NCBI GenBank assembly: GCA_003531665.1
Contig: DQFC01000034.1
Coordinates: forward strand, 7,361 to 12,843
Direction: 5' to 3'
Length of the DNA: 5,483 nt
Source: Candidatus Collierbacteria bacterium
GTDB taxonomy: Bacteria > Patescibacteriota > Microgenomatia > UBA1400 > MFAQ01
Positions 1 to 4,476 of this stretch are shown piece by piece. How positions within the stretch are numbered: position 1 is the stretch's first letter; each line of letters begins with the position of its first letter. Under the pieces are notes generated by a model. That model saw nothing but the letters and a program-made list of their open reading frames with translations, had not been told where the DNA came from and did no database searches. A program made the position numbers and the translations under genes.

Positions 1-218
1 GCGGTTTTTTTGGAGAGGAGGATGGAGAAACGAGGGGCGGGCGATTCGTGAATCGCCCCTACAGGATGGGAAATGGATTGCCGCGCTTCGCTCGCAATGA
101 CGATTGGAGTGGGGGCAGTGACGAGGGTGAAGTGACGGGTGTGGAAGGATTTACCTTCATGGGTAAGGCGGTCTCTTTCTTTACGCAGGGGAAGCCGGTT
201 GGCAGCCGGGAGTGGCAT
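1..218 (-). CDS. rnpA: RNase P protein component, N-terminal part (runs off the window), with repeat insertions
   Basis: Protein subunit of ribonuclease P, which helps the RNA subunit remove 5' leaders from pre-tRNAs. The frame opens at ATG 218-216 and stays open to the window edge (72 full codons). Residues 8-34 read RLPLRKERDRL..EGKSFHTR.FTLV, and residues 62-72 read PRFSILLSKKT. Both match the family pattern (RL+K..df..v...Gks.....f.l, then PRfGf.vSKK). The diagnostic RNR.KR motif lies beyond the window. In typical members only a few residues separate these two motifs. Here about 23 extra residues (39-61) come from two palindromic repeats read in frame. The start is 3 nt after the rpmH stop with no clear ribosome binding site, so translation is probably coupled to rpmH. 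The identification rests on the conserved pattern and the rpmH-rnpA order. Whether the expanded protein works is unknown; a decayed gene is the alternative, although no stop or frameshift is visible. Confidence 0.82.
   Translation of the reverse strand, partial: MPLPAANRLPLRKERDRLTHEGKSFHTRHFTLVTAPTPIVIASEARQSISHPVGAIHESPAPRFSILLSKKT
39..65. repeat. Palindromic repeat B inside rnpA (GGGCGATTC/GAATCGCCC)
   Basis: Perfect inverted repeat: 9-bp arms GGGCGATTC (39-47) and GAATCGCCC (50-58) around a 2-nt centre, followed by CTACAGG (59-65). On the minus strand it reads CCTGTAGGGGCGATTC... and encodes rnpA residues 52-60, PVGAIHESP. From memory, GTAGGGGCGA-type palindromes are dispersed, usually intergenic repeats in several bacterial genomes. 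Its presence inside a conserved gene is the oddity. Copy number cannot be judged from this window. Confidence 0.7.
75..102. repeat. Palindromic repeat A inside rnpA (ATTGC..GCAAT type)
   Basis: Imperfect palindrome with outer arms ATTGC (77-81) and GCAAT (94-98) and inner arms GCG (83-85) and CGC (89-91) around CTT. On the minus strand it reads CGTCATTGCGAGCGAAGCG... and encodes rnpA residues 39-48, IVIASEARQS. From memory, this is a common dispersed small repeat in diverse bacterial genomes, and its translations (such as VIASEARQS) recur in database proteins. It lies 9 nt from repeat B, and the two share no obvious sequence. Confidence 0.7.
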
Positions 219-221
219 TTT

Positions 222-359
222 TTAGAGCGCTAACTTGGTTCGGCCCTTTGCACGACGCTTGCGGATGACGTTGCGGCCGGCGGCAGTAGACATCTTGATA
301 CGGAAACCGTGTTTTCTGATGCGTTTGACTTTTTTGGGTTGGTAGACTCTTTTGGGCAT
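222..359 (-). CDS. rpmH: 50S ribosomal protein L34
   Basis: Small basic protein of the large ribosomal subunit, 45 aa, the usual length for L34 (about 44-47). It begins [20 protein letters not shown] and ends [13 protein letters not shown], matching the family pattern KRT.QP...KR.R.HGFR.RM.T..GR.vl..RR.KGR..L. The ATG at 359-357 is the only start that gives this protein. An ATG 7 nt upstream is in another frame, whose longer ORF is spurious. There is no Shine-Dalgarno sequence; a TAAAAT (370-365) ends 5 nt before the ATG. It is the first gene of a leftward pair with rnpA, 3 nt apart, and is divergent from dnaA, as in many bacterial origins. Confidence 0.96.
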   Translation of the reverse strand: MPKRVYQPKKVKRIRKHGFRIKMSTAAGRNVIRKRRAKGRTKLAL

Positions 360-364
360 AGGTC

Positions 365-370
365 ATTTTA
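365..370 (-). promoter_or_regulatory. Candidate -10 box for rpmH (TAAAAT)
   Basis: Minus-strand TAAAAT, 5 of 6 matches to TATAAT, ends 5 nt before the rpmH ATG. No convincing -35 box is seen at 16-18 nt. If used, the mRNA would start at or next to the ATG, which fits the lack of a ribosome binding site. It could be chance in AT-rich sequence. Confidence 0.25.
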
Positions 371-386
371 ACATGCGGGGAGGTGA

Positions 387-395
387 TGTGGATAG
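387..395 (-). promoter_or_regulatory. DnaA box, one mismatch (CTATCCACA)
   Basis: TGTGGATAG on the plus strand differs from the consensus TTATCCACA (minus strand) only in the first base. It lies in the rpmH/dnaA spacer, 36 nt from a perfect box at 432-440, and probably takes part in DnaA control of its own gene and perhaps of rpmH. Confidence 0.5.
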
Positions 396-431
396 TATTA
401 TTCTTTTTGGGTAATTTGGGGGTTGTAAAAA

Positions 432-440
432 TGTGGATAA
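432..440 (-). promoter_or_regulatory. Perfect DnaA box upstream of dnaA (TTATCCACA)
   Basis: TGTGGATAA on the plus strand is the exact complement of the high-affinity 9-mer TTATCCACA. It sits 17 nt before the chosen dnaA start. DnaA binding here would cover the dnaA promoter or early transcript region, which is the classic autoregulatory arrangement. Its presence also argues that this stretch is control DNA and that the dnaA reading frame starts downstream of it. Confidence 0.7.
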
Positions 441-442
441 GT

Positions 443-448
443 GGTGAG
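443..448 (+). promoter_or_regulatory. Ribosome binding site supporting the dnaA start at 458
   Basis: GGTGAG lies 9 nt before ATG 458. GGTGA is complementary to the 16S rRNA tail (part of AGGAGGTGA). The match is modest, but the resulting N-terminus is exactly that of the DnaA family. A much better match, GGAGGTGAT at 379-387, lies too far upstream to serve this start. Confidence 0.45.
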
Positions 449-457
449 AATGACCGT

Positions 458-1837
458 ATGGACAGTGAGAAGTTGTGGCACAGCATTTGCGGTGAGTTAG
501 GAGTTTCAATGTCTCCCGCCAGTTTTGCGGGCTTTATCAAGCCTTGTTTCTTGCGATCGGTAACTCCGATTGATGATCAACATTTACTTTTGGAATTGGC
601 CACTTCGTCAGCCTTTTTTAGTCACACTATCGAGACTAAGTACTACAGCCTTATCAAACAGGCAGCAGAAAAAATTACCGGCAAAAAATGTGACATAGCC
701 TTGATAGTGGTGGAGCCAACAAAAGAAATTAAAGAAAGCAAAAAAGAATTTAAAACCTCGGAAATCAGAGAGGCAAATTTCGGACTATTTACGCCCCCGG
801 AGGAGAACAGACAAACAGGCACCAATCTGAACCCGCGTTATATCTTTGAATCATATATGGTGGGGAGTTCAAATCGTTTAGCTTTTGCAGCCGCGAAAGC
901 GGTAGTAGATTACCCGGGTACCAGACATAACCCACTGTTTATATATGGAGGAGTCGGGGTGGGAAAGACACACTTGATGCACGCGATCGGACATGAATTA
1001 GTGAAAAAAGGAGTCGGAAAAGTGGTCTGTGTAACTAGTGAGCAGTTTACTAATGATTTGGTTGGTTCTTTTAAATCGAAGATGACGGATGCTTTTAAAA
1101 AGAAATATAGACAAGTGGGGGTACTGCTAGTTGATGATGTTCAGTTTTTTGGAGGTAAAGACTCTACCCAAGAAGAGTTCTTCCATACCTTTAATGAACT
1201 GACGAATAAACAAGCACAGATTATTATGACTAGTGACCGAAAACCACAAGAGATTGTTGGACTTGAGGATAGACTGAGGAGTAGATTTCTTGGAGGAATG
1301 ATGGTGGACATTGGATTACCGGATTACGAGATGAGACTAGCTATTTTGCGCCAGCGGGCAGTGGACATAAAAGCTGAGGTCGAAGATAGTGCCTTTGAAC
1401 TGATCGCCAATAGTTATCCAACCAACGCCCGTGAACTAGAGGGAACTTTTGTCAGATTGGCAACTGTAGCCAGTATTGATGGGGGAGTCTTGACCAGAGA
1501 GATGGTACAACAAACGATGGGGCTTCCGGCCAATACAGTTAAAGATATTAAAGTGCGGCCTATCAAAGTAATCTCGACGGTGGCTAAGTATTTTGATTTC
1601 AGAAACAAAGATCTTTTGGGAGAGAGCCGAAAGGCCGACCTTGTGGTGGCGAGACATATTGCCATGTACATTCTGAGAGAAACACTCAAACTAAATCTGA
1701 CGGAGGTGGCGGAATTGATGGGAGGTCGGGATCACACTACTGTCATGCATGCGTGCGAAAAAATGGAAATGGAAATTGAGAAAAACATGGATATACGGCG
1801 AAAGGTGATGGCTTTGAAGCAAGCGTTATACACTTAA
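458..1837 (+). CDS. dnaA: Chromosomal replication initiator protein DnaA
   Basis: AAA+ ATPase that binds DnaA boxes at oriC, melts the origin and loads the helicase; also a transcription regulator. Length is 459 aa, normal for the family. Domain I spans about 1-80 (MDSEKLWHSICGELGVSMSP). A lysine/glutamate-rich linker follows at about 88-120. The AAA+ domain spans about 125-345: Walker A GGVGVGKT at 164-171, Walker B LLVDDV at 223-228, sensor 1 around IIMTSD 255-260, the arginine-finger region RLRSRF with R276, and sensor 2 R325 in TNARELEG. The C-terminal DNA-binding domain spans about 365-459 with the signature GGRDHTTVMHA at 422-432. The frame also has earlier starts at 383, 386 and 431. 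ATG 458 is preferred because it gives the family N-terminus, and a DnaA box occupies 432-440. The gene's last codons are part of a DnaA-box cluster. Confidence 0.98.
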   Translation: MDSEKLWHSICGELGVSMSPASFAGFIKPCFLRSVTPIDDQHLLLELATSSAFFSHTIETKYYSLIKQAAEKITGKKCDIALIVVEPTKEIKESKKEFKTSEIREANFGLFTPPEENRQTGTNLNPRYIFESYMVGSSNRLAFAAAKAVVDYPGTRHNPLFIYGGVGVGKTHLMHAIGHELVKKGVGKVVCVTSEQFTNDLVGSFKSKMTDAFKKKYRQVGVLLVDDVQFFGGKDSTQEEFFHTFNELTNKQAQIIMTSDRKPQEIVGLEDRLRSRFLGGMMVDIGLPDYEMRLAILRQRAVDIKAEVEDSAFELIANSYPTNARELEGTFVRLATVASIDGGVLTREMVQQTMGLPANTVKDIKVRPIKVISTVAKYFDFRNKDLLGESRKADLVVARHIAMYILRETLKLNLTEVAELMGGRDHTTVMHACEKMEMEIEKNMDIRRKVMALKQALYT

Positions 1838-1869
1838 ATATCCACATCTTATCCACGCTCTGTGGATAT
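1826..1869. promoter_or_regulatory. Cluster of four phased DnaA boxes at the dnaA 3' end
   Basis: Four 9-mers, each one mismatch from TTATNCACA: TTATACACT (1826-1834, plus), ATATCCACA (1838-1846, plus), TTATCCACG (1849-1857, plus) and ATATCCACA on the minus strand (1861-1869). They start 12, 11 and 12 nt apart, about one helical turn. Boxes two and four form a perfect 9-bp inverted repeat. The first box covers the last two dnaA sense codons and the first base of the TAA. Such spacing would place DnaA monomers on one face of the DNA, as in the high-affinity assembly region of an origin. Weaker candidates follow at 1880-1888, 1928-1936 and 1940-1948. Confidence 0.8.
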
Positions 1870-2067
1870 CTTCAAAAACTGTGAAGAAATATTTGATTTT
1901 CAATTTAATGGGGGATAAGTTTCCAAGTTATTCAGAAAAGAATCCACACGCAAGGAGAGTTATTAGTTGTTAGTTAAGAGGGGAGTTGGTAGTTTTTGTT
2001 CCAAAAGGGTGGATGTAGGAGTCGAAAAAGGATTAACAACAGAGGTGGTAGGCAGAGAGTAAGGCTA

Positions 2068-2140
2068 TTGTCCACTTGTCCACCGCTTCTATTACTATTC
2101 ACTACTATTTTTATTTAAGATAAATATATTATTAATAACA
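2068..2140 (+). promoter_or_regulatory. Origin unwinding module: tandem DnaA boxes, DnaA-trio-like triplets, AT-rich DUE
   Basis: Two perfect tandem copies of TTGTCCAC occupy 2068-2083 (boxes TTGTCCACT and TTGTCCACC). A short GC-rich step, CCGC (2083-2086), follows. Triplets CTA, TTA, CTA, TTC (2089-2100) and, after one base, CTA, CTA (2102-2107) come next. A tract with 36 A/T of 40 bases lies at 2101-2140. This order is that of the basal unwinding system described for Bacillus subtilis, where DnaA bound at boxes extends onto DnaA-trios (3'-GAT-5' on the bound strand, CTA on the other) and opens the DNA. Function is inferred from motif order. Confidence 0.72.
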
Positions 2141-2144
2141 AAGA

Positions 2145-2205
2145 GAGGTGATAATGGTGGCCGGTAAGGATTCACCTCGCATGACTACATACAAGGAGAA
2201 TCCTT
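2145..2205 (+). promoter_or_regulatory. Possible RNA switch: SD-sequestering hairpin with an alternative hairpin
   Basis: GAGGTGA (2145-2151), the ribosome binding site of the small ORF, is perfectly complementary to TCACCTC (2172-2178). A second 8-bp pairing, AAGGATTC (2166-2173) with GAATCCTT (2198-2205), uses T2172 and C2173 of the first, so both full stems cannot form together. One fold hides the ribosome binding site and the other would free it. No known riboswitch class is recognised. The loops are 20 and 24 nt, so stability is modest. Confidence 0.35.
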
Positions 2206-2225
2206 TGGTTCGAGAATCGAGATGA
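2154..2225 (+). CDS. Possible 23-aa peptide or leader ORF between oriC and dnaN
   Basis: ATG 2154 opens 23 codons ending in TGA 2223-2225. The product begins MVAGKDSPRMTTYKENPL, is hydrophilic, has no membrane segment and resembles no family I know. The support is the ribosome binding site: AGAGGTGAT (2144-2152) is nearly a full complement of the 16S tail, with GAGG 5 nt from the ATG, one of the best in the window. A second purine-rich match, AAGGAG (2193-2198), lies inside. The ORF overlaps a pair of competing inverted repeats, so it may be a leader peptide acting in cis rather than a stable protein. Coding potential cannot be judged at this length, and it could be chance. Confidence 0.35.
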   Translation: MVAGKDSPRMTTYKENPLVRESR

Positions 2226-2287
2226 ATGAGGTTATAGAATAAAAATACATATACAATATAGAACTGATAAGAGCTTGCTCGTCTTCT

Positions 2288-2310
2288 TTTCAATAACCTT
2301 GTTATTGAAA
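2288..2310. repeat. Perfect AT-rich inverted repeat upstream of dnaN
   Basis: TTTCAATAAC (2288-2297) and GTTATTGAAA (2301-2310) form a perfect 10-bp inverted repeat around CTT. It begins 79 nt before the dnaN ATG. No T-run follows on either strand, so it is not a standard intrinsic terminator. It could be a protein-binding site at the origin, a cruciform-prone element, or a hairpin in a transcript reading into dnaN. Confidence 0.6.
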
Positions 2311-2352
2311 TATCCAGACTGTGCTTCCTCTTATATTCGCTTACAACTTCGT

Positions 2353-2358
2353 TATAAT
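2353..2358 (+). promoter_or_regulatory. -10 box of dnaN promoter (TATAAT)
   Basis: Exact consensus TATAAT with 8 nt between it and the dnaN ATG at 2367. No good -35 box is seen; TTATAT at 2331-2336 with a 16-nt spacer is weak. Transcription would start around 2364-2366, leaving almost no 5' leader, in agreement with the absence of a Shine-Dalgarno sequence before dnaN. Confidence 0.55.
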
Positions 2359-2366
2359 GCTTGAAT

Positions 2367-3479
2367 ATGAAGATAACGGTACAGGCTACAGACTTAAAAA
2401 AATATTTGGGAATTGTAAATAGGGGCATTGGGGTAAGACCCCAACTTCCAATTCTTTCAGGAGTTCTTTTGAAAGTTACCAAAGATGAGGTCAATTTGGT
2501 TTCGACTGATTTGGAAGTGAGTTTTTGGGTTAAACTTCCGGCAAAGATCGATGAAGAAGGGGAAATGATAGTGCCGGCAAAACTCTTTGGAGAATTGGTG
2601 GCAAGTTTACCTATAGGCAATGTACATCTTTCGATTGAAAAGAATATCCTGACAGTATCATCGAAAGGAATCAATGCTGAGGTGATGGGACAGGGGGTTG
2701 AAGACTATCCGAGTATTCCTAGGGCCAAAAAAACTCAAATCACTTTGAAGAGCGGTGAATTTCGGCAAAAAATGGACAGAGTGTGTATTTCTGCGGCTCG
2801 GGATGATACTAGACCTGTTTTGACGGGTGTTTTGTGGGAACTCGAGGAAAGTAAAACTATATTGGCGGCGACAGATGGATACAGATTAACTGTCGACAAA
2901 TTAGATGTTGTAAAAACCAGCATAGAAAAGAATACTCGATTTATCTTACCGGCCAGATCACTTCAAGAGATTTCTAAGGTATTGGCAGAGACAGGAGAGG
3001 ACAACTTTGGAATTGAATTTGACAAAGAAAATCAACAGGTGATCTTTACTATTGCCGATATGGAAATATCTTCTCGCTTGATTGCAGGGGATTTTCCTCC
3101 TTATCAGCAGATCATGCCGAATACCTACTCAACAAAGGCTGTATTTAGTCGAGAAGGACTATTGGAGGCGGTCAAGAGAGCCAATTTGTTTGCAAGAGAT
3201 AATGCAAACATTGTTAAAATGTCAATTGAAGGAGAAAAATTAATTGTCAAGGCAGAAAGCAGTCAGTTGGGAAGTAATTCGACCGAGATAGAAACGGAAG
3301 TTGAAGGAGAGGGTCTGACCGTGGCTTTTAACGCCAGATATCTCTTGGATTATCTAGGAGTGAACAATGCTGAGAGAGTAGTATGGGAAACAGAAGGAGA
3401 ACTTAAGCCAAGTGTTTTTAGAAGAGAAGACGATGATGGTTGGATACAAGTAGTGATGCCGGTTAGGGTGCAGAATTAG
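2367..3479 (+). CDS. dnaN: DNA polymerase III subunit beta (sliding clamp)
   Basis: Forms the ring-shaped homodimer that encircles DNA and holds the replicative polymerase on the template; also a docking platform for repair proteins. Length is 370 aa, typical for the family. The N-terminus MKITVQATDLKKYLGIVNR and the motif RPQLPILSGVLLKV (24-37) are characteristic of the first clamp domain. The second domain carries DDTRPVLTGVLWE and ATDGYRLTV, and the third ends GWIQVVMPVRVQN, matching the usual C-terminal PMR-type strand of the peptide-binding pocket. Three clamp domains fall at about 1-120, 128-248 and 252-370. ATG 2367 is chosen over TTG 2361 because it gives the usual MK(I/F) start and suits the TATAAT box. 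The 3' end overlaps the convergent gene by 17 nt. Confidence 0.97.
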   Translation: MKITVQATDLKKYLGIVNRGIGVRPQLPILSGVLLKVTKDEVNLVSTDLEVSFWVKLPAKIDEEGEMIVPAKLFGELVASLPIGNVHLSIEKNILTVSSKGINAEVMGQGVEDYPSIPRAKKTQITLKSGEFRQKMDRVCISAARDDTRPVLTGVLWELEESKTILAATDGYRLTVDKLDVVKTSIEKNTRFILPARSLQEISKVLAETGEDNFGIEFDKENQQVIFTIADMEISSRLIAGDFPPYQQIMPNTYSTKAVFSREGLLEAVKRANLFARDNANIVKMSIEGEKLIVKAESSQLGSNSTEIETEVEGEGLTVAFNARYLLDYLGVNNAERVVWETEGELKPSVFRREDDDGWIQVVMPVRVQN

Positions 3480-4476
3480 ACCACGCTTCCGGTGGTAACT
3501 TTAACTCGGGGTAGATCCTAGTGATGGCTTGATCTTTTGAAAGTATCCAAACCAAACCGTTGTTTTCTGAGAAAAGTACCATATCGTTTTTTTGATTCAA
3601 TGACGGTCTTATCTTTAGATTTAGCCGATTGATTTGTGAGGAGCTGGTTATAATTTGTTTGAATTGTTGTTTTTCTATATCTACCAGCATAATAAAGTCG
3701 AGAATTCTTGGTTTTGTGACTTTTTCGACGAGGTACAATTCGTCTTTGACCCAAAAAGTGATAGATTCTTTGGTGGTATCGTCAAGCTTGATTTTGTTTA
3801 GCCCGTCGATATATAAATACAAGTATTCGCTGTCTGTAGCTGCAGCCGCTTTATTATTTGAAGTGATGGATACAGGGTTGAACTCAGTGGGTGATTTGGC
3901 TATCTCTGATTTTTGGTTGGTGAGAAGGTTGACTATGTACAGTGATTTCTTGTCCTCTGACAGAGCAATAATTGAATTTGGTTTTTCATACCAAATATAG
4001 CTAAAGTACTCTCTCTCTTTTTGGGTGATGTCTTTTTCGGCTAGTGTACTCAGGTTTAAATTTTTTTGTTTTTCCGGTGAGATAACTATAGCCTCACCGT
4101 TGTTGTTCAAAATAGCAATTTCTGTGCTTGTGAGTTTTCTTATTGTGGTGTTTTTGTAGGGATTAAAAATTTGTTGGTCCTTAATAACAATTGGGGTATC
4201 GCCCATCCACCCCAGTGAGATACTTTTCATAGAATTGGGTAAATTCCAAAACATAAATTGATATTGCTTAATGAAATTTTGAAAATCAGATTCTGTTTGT
4301 GTTGTTGCTTGGATGGCAAATGGCGTTTTTGTAGGTTCTTGAACCTGTGGTGGTGATGAAAATGGTTTGGGGCGTTTGGTATAGGAGTATTGAGAGATAA
4401 AAAGAAGTACGGCGAGAGTGATGCCAATTATGATAATAAATAAGGACTTTTTATTAAGGATATTTTTTATGGACAT
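3463..4476 (-). CDS. Membrane-anchored extracytoplasmic protein, possibly beta-propeller-like; function unknown
   Basis: 337 aa, family not recognised. A short basic N-terminus (MSIKNILNKK) precedes one hydrophobic segment at about 11-29 (SLFIIIIGITLAVLLFIS), then a proline/threonine-rich stretch at about 33-55. This suggests a signal-anchor protein with the bulk outside the cytoplasm. The rest alternates short hydrophobic strands with polar turns (for example NSIIALSEDKKSLYIVNL and EYLYLYIDGLNKIKL). That resembles beta-propeller blades but is only an impression. No catalytic motif is seen. Its ATG lies within the last bases of the upstream amidase gene (ATGTCCATAA shared, 10 nt), so the two are probably translated together and may act together at the envelope. 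No clear ribosome binding site is present, which also favours coupling. The stop lies inside the dnaN 3' end. Confidence 0.85.
   Translation of the reverse strand: MSIKNILNKKSLFIIIIGITLAVLLFISQYSYTKRPKPFSSPPQVQEPTKTPFAIQATTQTESDFQNFIKQYQFMFWNLPNSMKSISLGWMGDTPIVIKDQQIFNPYKNTTIRKLTSTEIAILNNNGEAIVISPEKQKNLNLSTLAEKDITQKEREYFSYIWYEKPNSIIALSEDKKSLYIVNLLTNQKSEIAKSPTEFNPVSITSNNKAAAATDSEYLYLYIDGLNKIKLDDTTKESITFWVKDELYLVEKVTKPRILDFIMLVDIEKQQFKQIITSSSQINRLNLKIRPSLNQKNDMVLFSENNGLVWILSKDQAITRIYPELKLPPEAWSNSAP

Larger units (their letters stand above)
1838..2366. other. oriC: Origin of chromosome replication (oriC), dnaA-dnaN spacer
   Basis: This 529-nt spacer between dnaA and dnaN has an origin layout. 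The phased DnaA boxes are on the left, a tandem box pair, triplet motif and AT-rich tract are at 2068-2140, then come a small ORF with inverted repeats (2145-2225), an AT-rich hairpin (2288-2310) and the dnaN -10 box (2353-2358). Between 1950 and 2065 I see only a short direct repeat TTAGTTG/TTAGTTA (1963-1976) and G-rich sequence with no clear motif. Location next to dnaA plus boxes and a melting region makes this the most likely chromosomal origin. Confidence 0.85.

Noticed and set aside
48..233. Plus-strand 61-aa ORF at the left edge
   Set aside because: It lies antisense to rnpA and its repeats; the minus-strand product matches RnpA and this one matches nothing.
383..457. GTG/ATG starts giving DnaA 25 (or 24) extra N-terminal residues
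   Set aside because: The extension is hydrophobic, unlike any DnaA N-terminus, and overlaps two DnaA boxes; Met at 458 gives the family start.
181..540. Minus-strand 119-aa ORF across rpmH and the dnaA start
   Set aside because: It is a shifted-frame reading of rpmH; the L34 frame is unmistakable and dnaA opposes the rest.
1963..1976. Direct repeat TTAGTTG/TTAGTTA in the origin
   Set aside because: Only two imperfect 7-nt copies, not near a known iteron or box pattern; chance is likely.
2361..2366. TTG 2361 as dnaN start
   Set aside because: It adds only two residues before the typical MKI start and would fall before the predicted transcript start.
2132..2674. Minus-strand 180-aa ORF over oriC and dnaN
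   Set aside because: It is antisense to the clearly coding dnaN start and runs through the origin motifs; no recognisable protein pattern.
3480..3496. Hairpin ACCAC/GTGGT after the dnaN stop as terminator
   Set aside because: Stem of only 5 bp, 7-nt loop and no T-run on either side.
3629..4000. Plus-strand 123-aa ORF
   Set aside because: It is a shadow opposite the 337-aa minus-strand gene, which has a signal anchor and is coupled to the amidase gene.
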